Origin: Pseudomonadota bacterium
GTDB taxonomy: Bacteria > Pseudomonadota > Alphaproteobacteria > Acetobacterales > Acetobacteraceae
DNA: 64,000 bases
Assembly (NCBI GenBank): GCA_019351895.1
Contig: JABBOH010000003.1
Coordinates: 1 to 64,000 of the forward strand
Direction of reading: 5' to 3'
The translations under genes were made by a program, and so were the position numbers. How positions within the stretch are numbered: position 1 is the stretch's first letter; every line of letters begins with the position of its first letter. The notes under the pieces are model-generated. The model searched no databases. It was not told the origin of the DNA and was given only the letters and a program-made list of their open reading frames with translations. Positions 42,618 to 50,010 of the stretch are shown here, piece after piece.

Positions 42618-43442
42618 ATGTCGGGTTCTCCGGAACCCTTCCCCCGCGGCATCGGGCTACCGAAGCAGAGCCCGCTGTTTTGGGCGGCAGAAAAAGACAG
42701 GTATCTTCGACAACTTCTGCTTCGCGACTTGGCTGCCCGATGGAAGCGAAGGCAACTTGTTTATTTCACGCGTTGCGATGGTGTCGCTCAGATTGACATG
42801 GACGATGACCGTCCGTTTGCAGAATTACTGTCGGACTGCGGGACTGATCCCATTGATCTGCACCTTGAGACCAATGGCGGCTACACTGACGCTGCTGAGA
42901 AGCTTCTTACCATGCTTCATCCGTACCGGCGGCAACTTCGGGTAATCGTAGCCAGACGTGCCAAAAGCAACGGGACACTTCTTGCGATCGCCGCAGATCA
43001 AATTGTGATGGGCGAAGTATCAGAACTTGGTCCCATCGATCCAAACATCACGTTGGGACCAGGTCAGTCCGTGCCGGCGCAATTTGTCCTGCAAGCGCCC
43101 GGCGCCGACCCGATTCTTCACCAGATTGCGGCGTCGGCAGTCAGTCAAACAAAGGGTCTTGCCACCCAACTTCTGACGACGGGGCAGTTTGCTTCTAAAG
43201 TCGCAGACGTTGCGAAGACAGTGGATGACTTGTCTGGACGAAGCACGTATCCAAGCCATGGCTCGGTGATTGACTGCAAGGAAGCTCAGCGCTTGGGCCT
43301 GAACGTTACCTACTTTGCGCCAGACACTGACGACTGGAAGTGGGTATGGATGTTGCGCTGCCTTTACGAGCAGGATGCGCGACGTAATGGCTTGGTCAAA
43401 ATCTTTGAAGGTCACGCTATTAGCAACAGCGTTAGGCAGTAG
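42618..43442 (+). CDS. Serine dehydrogenase proteinase (SDH_sah / SppA-ClpP-crotonase fold) family protein
   Basis: 'PIDLHLETNGGYTDAAEKLLTMLHPYRRQLRVIVARRAKSNGTLLAIAADQIVMGEVSELGPIDPNI' aligns by eye to the SDH_sah signature with Ser in KSxxT. Confidence 0.8.
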   Translation: MSGSPEPFPRGIGLPKQSPLFWAAEKDRYLRQLLLRDLAARWKRRQLVYFTRCDGVAQIDMDDDRPFAELLSDCGTDPIDLHLETNGGYTDAAEKLLTMLHPYRRQLRVIVARRAKSNGTLLAIAADQIVMGEVSELGPIDPNITLGPGQSVPAQFVLQAPGADPILHQIAASAVSQTKGLATQLLTTGQFASKVADVAKTVDDLSGRSTYPSHGSVIDCKEAQRLGLNVTYFAPDTDDWKWVWMLRCLYEQDARRNGLVKIFEGHAISNSVRQ

Positions 43443-43543
43443 GCATTAGTCGGTAGTCTTTCGCTACCTGAGCATGCTGCGGACCTCCTCAACCTCACGC
43501 CCGCGCCACAAGCGCTTTTCGACAACTGATCTACCCCCCCGTC

Positions 43544-43792
43544 TTACTGCCCGTTCTTGGTCGGCCGGTCGCCCTCTTTCCGGGCCGCCTTCTCGCACTC
43601 AAACTGCCCATGCTCGGTGCGGCCGAACCAGCGCTCGCCCTGGTAGTGATAGACGCGGCTTGCCGTATTGACCCAGACGATGGGGTCACCGGGGCATGAA
43701 ATGTCGGGGTGGACCGGCGGGTAGGTCTTCTTCGCGAGCGCTGGAGCGGCCACGACCATCAAGGCCGCAAGCGCCAGTGCAACAGCGCTCAT
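43544..43792 (-). CDS. Small secreted hypothetical protein
   Basis: Signal peptide 'MSAVALALAALMVVAAPALAK' then 'TYPPVHPDISCPGDPIVWVNTASRVYHYQGERWFGRTEHGQFECEKAA'. Confidence 0.7.
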   Translation of the reverse strand: MSAVALALAALMVVAAPALAKKTYPPVHPDISCPGDPIVWVNTASRVYHYQGERWFGRTEHGQFECEKAARKEGDRPTKNGQ

Positions 43793-43812
43793 GCTTTTTC
43801 CTCCCGCCGCAA

Positions 43813-44079
43813 CTAGCCTTGCTGGGCCAGATCAGAGCATACGCGCAGTGTGCTGGCGAGGGCTTCGGCGCGTTCCTCCGGGTCGTCCGGTAGGTTGCTG
43901 AGGGTGTAGAGGGCCAGGGTGAGAAGACGCTCTTGAAGCTTCTTTTGAGATTTCAGGCGCGGCAGCGCGTCGGCAGGAACGCCGCCGCCGAGGGCGAGGA
44001 CGCCGCCGATCACCGGCAGCGTCTCTTGGGCGAGCTTGACGATCTCGCGTAGCCTCGTCTCGGCACTCAGCTCCGCCAT
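43813..44079 (-). CDS. Hypothetical protein
   Basis: Complete ORF of 88 aa in a compact array with no competing overlap. Confidence 0.55.
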   Translation of the reverse strand: MAELSAETRLREIVKLAQETLPVIGGVLALGGGVPADALPRLKSQKKLQERLLTLALYTLSNLPDDPEERAEALASTLRVCSDLAQQG

Positions 44080-44167
44080 ATTGACTGCAATGACATCATC
44101 CCTTGCTCAGTCTCACGCCCGGTCCGCCGCCATCCTCGGCGATGAACTCAACGCCGGCTGCCCGCCA

Positions 44168-44188
44168 GGGCGCAGCGGGGCTGCGCCC
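44168..44188. terminator. Hairpin GGGCGCAG-CGGGG-CTGCGCCC downstream of the 44192-44500 gene
   Basis: 8-bp perfect stem, 5-nt loop, lies at the 3' side of the minus-strand gene. Confidence 0.5.
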
Positions 44189-44191
44189 CCT

Positions 44192-44500
44192 TCAGTCCAA
44201 GATGGCTGCCCATATCTGAAGAGCGGTTCCAACTGCGATCGCGATCAGGCCTACGAAGGCGTAGTGAGATTGCGAGATTAGGTTCTGCACCGCGGGAAGA
44301 TTCAAGTCCTGCTGCTCCGTCTCGCCGGCAAAGCGCATTACACCAATCTGGACAGCATCATGCGGGGAAACGAACACGCCCTTTGCTGTGACCACTACCC
44401 CAATGAGGGTAAGGATCAGCCCAGCAACCAGCAGCGACTTGGCGACGATGCGGTTCCGGGGATTGTGATATATCTGCCTTAAGCCGCTCAAAGCGTTCAA
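44192..44500 (-). CDS. Small two-TM membrane protein
   Basis: Hydrophobic segments 'VAKSLLVAGLILTLIGVVVTAKGV' and 'YAFVGLIAIAVGTALQIWAAIL'; overlaps the upstream RHH gene by 4 bp. Confidence 0.65.
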   Translation of the reverse strand: MNALSGLRQIYHNPRNRIVAKSLLVAGLILTLIGVVVTAKGVFVSPHDAVQIGVMRFAGETEQQDLNLPAVQNLISQSHYAFVGLIAIAVGTALQIWAAILD

Positions 44501-44694
44501 TCCTTTCCCGCGGCCTTTAGGCTTTGCCCAATCAGGCGGCGGATAGCCTCCGGCCTTGATGGCAGATCGTGCTGAGCGCGGCGCCAGTCATCTATGACCG
44601 CCAGCTGTTGGCGCCCCATACGGACCGTCACCGGCTCAGTGTCGACCGGTGGGCGCCCCCTGGTAGATTTCTTGACATTATCAATTGTTGACAT
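44497..44694 (-). CDS. Ribbon-helix-helix (CopG/Arc-like) DNA-binding protein
   Basis: 'GRPPVDTEPVTVRMGRQQLAVIDDWRRAQHDLPSRPEAIRRLIGQSL'. Confidence 0.75.
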   Translation of the reverse strand: MSTIDNVKKSTRGRPPVDTEPVTVRMGRQQLAVIDDWRRAQHDLPSRPEAIRRLIGQSLKAAGKD

Positions 44695-44787
44695 CTAGAA
44701 TTTATAACGGCATGAATTGCGGGCCGCAAGCGAGTTACGACCTCGCCCGCGGCCCTACCACCACCGCTCTTTAGAGGAGAGACGGCT

Positions 44788-44991
44788 ATGGCTGATCATG
44801 CCCATACCACATCTAGGCCGAAACTAGCCATCAACCGACTAAATCTCGATGATCACCCCGACGGCCTGTTGATGCGCCTCTGCGCCCACCTGGGCCGGTT
44901 GCGCGCTCAGTTGGAGGCGCTGGAGCGCGCTATAGAGTGCATCCCGGCCGTCACCGTCGAGGGCCGCCGTATGAAGGAGTGCTCCCTGTGA
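44788..44991 (+). CDS. Hypothetical small protein (67 aa)
   Basis: First ORF of a four-gene overlapping array; Shine-Dalgarno-like AGAGGAGAG upstream of ATG 44788. Confidence 0.6.
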   Translation: MADHAHTTSRPKLAINRLNLDDHPDGLLMRLCAHLGRLRAQLEALERAIECIPAVTVEGRRMKECSL

Positions 44992-45320
44992 GCACACGCA
45001 AGAAGGGCGGGGCCAGCCATAGCGCCCGCGCTCAGAGCGCGGGCGCTACGCCCCCTCTGCCACCGCGGCCGACGCCCGCCCCCACTGCGGAAAGCCGCGC
45101 GCAGGAGGCTGAGATTTCGAGGATGATCCGCGAGCTTGCGCAGTCCGTCACAGAAACCAACCTGTTGCGGACGCGCCGACTGGTAGACATGGCCCTGCGT
45201 GGCCAAGTGCCGCAGGAGCTGATCGACCACCTCAGCCTGATCGGCCGGGACTACTACAAGCTCGCGGAGCAGGGGCCGCAGAAGCCCACGCTTAGGGTGA
45301 TTGAAGGGGGCGACCGATGA
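44988..45320 (+). CDS. Hypothetical protein (about 110 aa, GTG start)
   Basis: GTGA overlap with the previous stop; '...SRMIRELAQSVTETNLLRTRRLVDMALRGQVPQELIDHLSLIGRDYYKLAEQG'. Confidence 0.6.
   Translation: MSTRKKGGASHSARAQSAGATPPLPPRPTPAPTAESRAQEAEISRMIRELAQSVTETNLLRTRRLVDMALRGQVPQELIDHLSLIGRDYYKLAEQGPQKPTLRVIEGGDR
45020..45048. repeat. Perfect 29-bp palindrome (14+1+14) within coding sequence
   Basis: TAGCGCCCGCGCTC-A-GAGCGCGGGCGCTA read directly. Confidence 0.85.
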
Positions 45321-45514
45321 GCGCCGTCATCATCAAGTTCCCCGATCGGCAACCGGCCAAGCCTCGAGCACCGGCGGCGCCCCCGGCTTCTTCCGCTTAC
45401 TCCGAGCAGCTCATCCTGGACATGCTCCGCGACCTCGCTGCCAAGCTCGGCCTCCCGCCTCTGCACTCCGAGAAGCCCACACGGCGGCCGAGGAAGCCGA
45501 GGAAGCCGAAGTGA
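45317..45514 (+). CDS. Hypothetical small protein (65 aa)
   Basis: ATGA overlap with the preceding gene. Confidence 0.55.
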   Translation: MSAVIIKFPDRQPAKPRAPAAPPASSAYSEQLILDMLRDLAAKLGLPPLHSEKPTRRPRKPRKPK

Positions 45515-45756
45515 GCGTCTCCTTCATCGACCGAGACTACCGCGTCACACCCGCGGAGAAGGCAGCGTGGAGCTTCTACCTATCGCTGCCCGCACCGCTC
45601 ATGCGACCTGCCAAGCGGGCGTTCCGTTCGATCGAGGGAGGGGTGTCGCCTAGCGACGCCCTGACCCGCTTCGTCCTCGACAGCGGTGTGACTGACGCTG
45701 ACATGCTCGGGAGCCTGTGGGAGGCTCTGGAGGGGCTGGCTGGGAATAATGCGTAG
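45511..45756 (+). CDS. Hypothetical small protein (about 81 aa, GTG start)
   Basis: GTGA overlap with the preceding gene; 'FIDRDYRVTPAEKAAWSFYLSLPAPLMRPAKRAFRSIEGGVSPSDALTRFVLDSGVTDADML'. Confidence 0.6.
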   Translation: MSVSFIDRDYRVTPAEKAAWSFYLSLPAPLMRPAKRAFRSIEGGVSPSDALTRFVLDSGVTDADMLGSLWEALEGLAGNNA

Positions 45757-45868
45757 CTTATCGGGAGTTCCCAACTCCCGGTGAGCGCTTCTCTCGATCC
45801 GCTACTTTCTGCCCCCGCTGACCTGTGAGATTGTCGGCCTCGGAAGCGGTCGCGGATGGGAGAGAGGC

Positions 45869-47107
45869 TTGGATTCCCCGAAAAGGATTGAGTGGCTCGA
45901 AGGTCTGCGCGGCGTCGCGTCGATTCAGGTGGTCTTACTGCACTATTTCAGCGCCTTTCTACCTGCGATCGGGCTCTTTGACCCGTCGATAGCGCGCTAT
46001 CGGTGGGAGGAGCTCATCGGCGGGGGTTATGGTTTCATTGTTCTGAATGGCTACGGTGCCGTCTGGATGTTTTTTGTTCTTAGCGGTGTTGCACTAACTA
46101 TCTCATTCAATGAGCGCCCGTTCTCGCTAGCCCCGTCCATCGTGAGACGCATCATTCGTCTTGGATTGCCGATGACGGCCGCCTTGGCATTCGGCGCGAT
46201 TCTTCTACCCACGCTGCCACACGCAGCGACTAATGCAGCTGCGATCACTCGATCCAGCGCTTGGCTTGGAGTGTTGCACAACGAGGCGTTCCACTGGAGA
46301 CACCTCTTCCACCAAGCGTTGATCGAGGGGCTGTTCACGGGCTACTCAGAAGCAAATGTGTTCCCACTCGCGTGGCTATCAGAGCGAGGTATACACCTCA
46401 CCTCTGTGACCCAGTCGCTGAACGCCCCTCTATGGACCTTGAGCATAGAGTTTTACGGCTCCCTTCTTGTTTTGGGGCTCACTGTGATGCGCGCGTCGAT
46501 GCCACGCTGGGCACACTCGCTGGCAACCGTTCTTGTTCTGGTGCTGAGTCTCCCAAGCCCCTTCTGGCTCTTCGTGGCAGGACATCTTCTTGAGCCGATT
46601 GTTCGGCGTCCGCCGCGCCAGCGCTTCTTCCAGTTGCTTGGTGTAGTGCTTGTTGTTGCGGGAGTTGCTCTGTGCGGTGCCGTCCCCGATCGGGCAATCA
46701 TTGAACTCGCGGCCAGGTTTCCGTTGTTTCGGATGGCGGGGCCGCCGCTAACCGGCACGCAGTTCAGCATCGGCGAGACGCTCCTGTTTGTCGGGATATG
46801 CTTAATCCCGGCTCTGAGATCGGGATTGGAAAAACCCTTCCTGAAGAAACTGGGAAAGCTCTCTTTCTCGATTTACCTAGTGCATTTCCCGATTCTTTTG
46901 ACGATCTCCTGCGCGACGTTCCTCCTCCTCAACGGGCACACGTCGTATGCTCTCGCAGCGACTGGCGCCTCGATTGTTGGCATTGGGTTGACTGTCCCCG
47001 TTGCCGTCGCGTTCCAAATGCTGATCGACCAGCCCGCGATAAACCTCAGCCGCCGGGTCGCTCGCTGGCACTTCTTCTCCCCGCAGAAGGTGGCGCAACC
47101 TTCGTAA
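45869..47107 (+). CDS. Acyltransferase family 3 (OafA-like O-acyltransferase) carried by the element
   Basis: 'IEWLEGLRGVASIQVVLLHYFSAFLPAIGL', 'GYGAVWMFFVLSGVALTISF', 'APLWTLSIEFYGSLLVLGL', 'KLSFSIYLVHFPILLT'. TTG start likely. Confidence 0.87.
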   Translation: MDSPKRIEWLEGLRGVASIQVVLLHYFSAFLPAIGLFDPSIARYRWEELIGGGYGFIVLNGYGAVWMFFVLSGVALTISFNERPFSLAPSIVRRIIRLGLPMTAALAFGAILLPTLPHAATNAAAITRSSAWLGVLHNEAFHWRHLFHQALIEGLFTGYSEANVFPLAWLSERGIHLTSVTQSLNAPLWTLSIEFYGSLLVLGLTVMRASMPRWAHSLATVLVLVLSLPSPFWLFVAGHLLEPIVRRPPRQRFFQLLGVVLVVAGVALCGAVPDRAIIELAARFPLFRMAGPPLTGTQFSIGETLLFVGICLIPALRSGLEKPFLKKLGKLSFSIYLVHFPILLTISCATFLLLNGHTSYALAATGASIVGIGLTVPVAVAFQMLIDQPAINLSRRVARWHFFSPQKVAQPS

Positions 47108-47141
47108 TACGGGATGCGGACCTTCCTCTGGAACTCGCATC

Positions 47142-47471
47142 TTAGATCAGACTTCGACGCGAGCACAGCGCCGCCTCCAACAGCCGCCCCCGCTCCTCGT
47201 TCACCTTGGCTAGGAAGGCTTCGACCATCGCTTCCGTGGCGAAGCTACCTGCTACCGTGTGGGAAACCGGCTTGGCCATGTCGCGGACGATCCCCTCCGC
47301 CTGCACGAGAGCCGCCGCGAATAGATCGTCTCCCACGGTGGCGGTCGAGGCGGCAAACTGGATTGCCACGCTGTGGACGGCGCCGAGCAGGATATCGAAC
47401 TTTCGGCGCGCCTCTGCGGCGAGCAACACGCCGATGTCGCCGTCGTCAGGTGGAAGTCGAGTTGCGGTCAT
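47142..47471 (-). CDS. Hypothetical protein, likely last gene of the phage-type operon
   Basis: ATG 47471 'MTATRLPPDDGDIGVLLAAEARRKFDILLGAVHSVAIQF...'. Confidence 0.55.
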   Translation of the reverse strand: MTATRLPPDDGDIGVLLAAEARRKFDILLGAVHSVAIQFAASTATVGDDLFAAALVQAEGIVRDMAKPVSHTVAGSFATEAMVEAFLAKVNEERGRLLEAALCSRRSLI

Positions 47472-47481
47472 GATGTGTTTC

Positions 47482-48372
47482 CTAGTAACCCGGTTGGGAA
47501 AGGGCGTAGGAGAGCGACCACAGCTCCAGACTGCTGAACCATGCGCCGCCCGGTGTGAGGCTTTCGAGTTCGTGCGAGAGGGCGCCGACATACCAATCAC
47601 CGCAAGCGGGCTTTAGACTGCTCGACAACGTCACCGTCGCCCCATATTCGAGCGTCGGATCGAACAGCGCCGTCAGGTCAAAAACCTGGACGCCGTTGAT
47701 GCTGGGGTAGCCGACAAGCCCATTTGCAGGAGAGATCGTCACGGGCGCCACCGGCCGCTTGCCATTGCGCGGCCAAATGTAGAGGCAGCCGTTGTGAATC
47801 TCGCCGTTGATGTTCGCGGCGTGGAAGACACTCCTGATCTGGTCCAGCAGGCAGCCATAGAAGTATGGGTTCGACAGGATGACGTTGACGCCGAAGTTCT
47901 GGAAGTTCAGTGCGGGGGTCATCCTCGCCGCCATCCCCTTCAGAATGTCGGCAACGTTCATGTCGCCCGCGAAGCTGGTGGCGTCTGCGGGCTTCACCAG
48001 GTCGAGCATCCCAGGGAACGCCTCAGCCACGAAGCAGGTCTCGGGCATGCCGCTGTAATCCTGCCACGCGTTGGAAATGACGCCCTCGAAGATCTGGTTC
48101 ATGCCTCCGACAGCGTCTCCAGCGGAGATCGAGAGGGTGTTCAATCTACCGTTGAGCTTCGGATTTCCGCCGAGCGTTGAGAGCTGGTTCATCAGACTTT
48201 GCGACATCCCGTAGATGCGGGCATTCGCGAACCCCATCCCCGGCATCGCAGCACGCTCGATCTGCACCGAGCAGCGGTATCCGGCCAGCGTTACCGTATC
48301 GAAGCCGCTCTCCCCGTAGCTGCCCTGGCCCAGCTTGATCGTGATCGTGATCTGGCGCTCGACGAAGCTCAT
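47482..48372 (-). CDS. Phage baseplate hub-like protein
   Basis: 'MSFVERQITITIKLGQGSYGESGFDTVTLAGYRCSVQIERAAMPGMGFANARIYGMSQSLMNQLSTLG...GDAVGGMNQIFEGVISNAWQDY...' resembles hub proteins of Mu/BcepMu-type tails. Confidence 0.72.
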   Translation of the reverse strand: MSFVERQITITIKLGQGSYGESGFDTVTLAGYRCSVQIERAAMPGMGFANARIYGMSQSLMNQLSTLGGNPKLNGRLNTLSISAGDAVGGMNQIFEGVISNAWQDYSGMPETCFVAEAFPGMLDLVKPADATSFAGDMNVADILKGMAARMTPALNFQNFGVNVILSNPYFYGCLLDQIRSVFHAANINGEIHNGCLYIWPRNGKRPVAPVTISPANGLVGYPSINGVQVFDLTALFDPTLEYGATVTLSSSLKPACGDWYVGALSHELESLTPGGAWFSSLELWSLSYALSQPGY

Positions 48373-49994
48373 TGCATTCCCCCCGATGACGTTATCACGG
48401 AACGATTAGTCACCCGTTTCAGTTCGTGATGAACCGCTTGTGCGATCTTCTGCGGATCACCGCTCGGCACGTTGACGCTCACGTTGATCTCAGTCGCGCC
48501 GTGGTGATGCACAACGCCCGAGGCGTAACGCGACGACGGAGAGCGCAGGCCCTTGAGCACATTCGTGACGCTGCCCGGAAGGCCCGACGCATTAGGTATC
48601 CACATCGAGCCGTTGCCCTCTGCCACCGACATCGCGGAGATCAACGCCTGCGCTGTCTTAGGGTCTCTCAGATCCAGCTTGCTGTCGCCCGTCAGGTTGT
48701 AGCCGTAGCTCTTCATCTGCTTGAGAACAGTAGCCGTGTAGGGGCCGCGGTCGGTCGTCGTCCACGCGGGCACGAGCTTGTTGATCGTGTTGTCGCCGCG
48801 GCCGTAGTCCAGAAGCATCTGGTGGTAGTCAGCCCCGACGCCTGCTTCCATTGACGAGAAGACGGCGAACCCGCCGCTGTCAGCGTGGGCGCCAGGCTGA
48901 CCAGCAAACTTCAGGTTCAGCGGGTTGTTATTCCGCAAGCCCCGCGGCCCAACGCCAGGCAGCGGATTGCTATCGCTCGACGGGAACTGCAGCGCCTCAG
49001 AGACCCACTTATGAACCCAGGCACCAGCCCGGTTAGCATCGCTCTGCATCGCGTTGAGCCCGGAGCCGCTCTCGGTCGTGCTGCTACTCGCAATCAGCTT
49101 GTAGAGGGCAGAGTGCGTGAAACCCTGGACAAAATCCGTCATGGTCCTGGCGAAGGCGGTCATCGCAGGAGCGGCCTGGGCCGTGAGTTCCAGGGTGACC
49201 TGCTCAAACGACTGCCGGAGCAAATTTGTCTGCTCGACCAGCTTCTGCAGCGCCGCTGCCTGGGCGGGCGTCTCGTTGCCCTTCTTCGCCTGGGCGGCGA
49301 GATACTTCGCGACTGCCGCGGGACCCTGCGAAACGACATACGCGGAGCCTTGATCGAGCCCGACCATCCCCTGCAGAAAATACGTCCGTTCGCTCGGCGA
49401 CATCGCCTGCACCGTTCGGTTGGACGCAAGGTCGCGCATGATTTGAGTCGGGTCCTCGCCCGGCCGGATGCCCACCTGAGCCAGTGCCATCATCGCTGCT
49501 GAAGGGCGCTGCCCGAACCGAACCGCCGCCTGCTGACCCGCCAGATTGGCAAGGGACTGCTCGGCTGCCGCGGCGTTGCCGCCGCTAGCCGCCACCGCGT
49601 TGCCCCAGGCGGCAAACTTCGTAACGTCGATACCAGCCATGCTCGCTGCACGCGCAATCGCCGCTCCTGATGCAGCCGTCGACGCAGCATTGAACGCCTC
49701 TTTCAAGGCGCCAAGTCCTACCGCAGCCAGCCCAACATGCATGGCAAGGTCGGCAAAGGGAGCCAGCATAGACCGACCGGATTCCGCCACGCTTTTGCCG
49801 ACCGACGAAGCCTGCACGTCAACCGAACGCAGCGCCGTGTTGGTGCGCTTCGAGTGCTTCTCGATGTCGGTCGCGGTCCGGTCGACGCGGCGCTTCGTAT
49901 CTTCGAGGCTCTTGTTGGCTTCCTCTTGCCCGCGCTTAAAGCCGGTGGCATCGAGGTTTAGCGCAACGATGAGGCTATCAATGATATTAGGCAT
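48369..49994 (-). CDS. Tail tape-measure-like protein with lysozyme-like domain
   Basis: N-term 'MPNIIDSLIVALNLDATGFKRGQEEANKSLEDTKRRVDRT' tape-measure style; C-terminal 'GLRNNNPLNLKFAG...GFAVFSSMEAGVGADYHQMLLDYGRGDNTINKLVPAWTTTDRGPYTATVLKQM' structural-lysozyme-like. Confidence 0.8.
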   Translation of the reverse strand: MPNIIDSLIVALNLDATGFKRGQEEANKSLEDTKRRVDRTATDIEKHSKRTNTALRSVDVQASSVGKSVAESGRSMLAPFADLAMHVGLAAVGLGALKEAFNAASTAASGAAIARAASMAGIDVTKFAAWGNAVAASGGNAAAAEQSLANLAGQQAAVRFGQRPSAAMMALAQVGIRPGEDPTQIMRDLASNRTVQAMSPSERTYFLQGMVGLDQGSAYVVSQGPAAVAKYLAAQAKKGNETPAQAAALQKLVEQTNLLRQSFEQVTLELTAQAAPAMTAFARTMTDFVQGFTHSALYKLIASSSTTESGSGLNAMQSDANRAGAWVHKWVSEALQFPSSDSNPLPGVGPRGLRNNNPLNLKFAGQPGAHADSGGFAVFSSMEAGVGADYHQMLLDYGRGDNTINKLVPAWTTTDRGPYTATVLKQMKSYGYNLTGDSKLDLRDPKTAQALISAMSVAEGNGSMWIPNASGLPGSVTNVLKGLRSPSSRYASGVVHHHGATEINVSVNVPSGDPQKIAQAVHHELKRVTNRSVITSSGGMQ

Positions 49995-50010
49995 ATTGGC
50001 GGTTCCTAAT

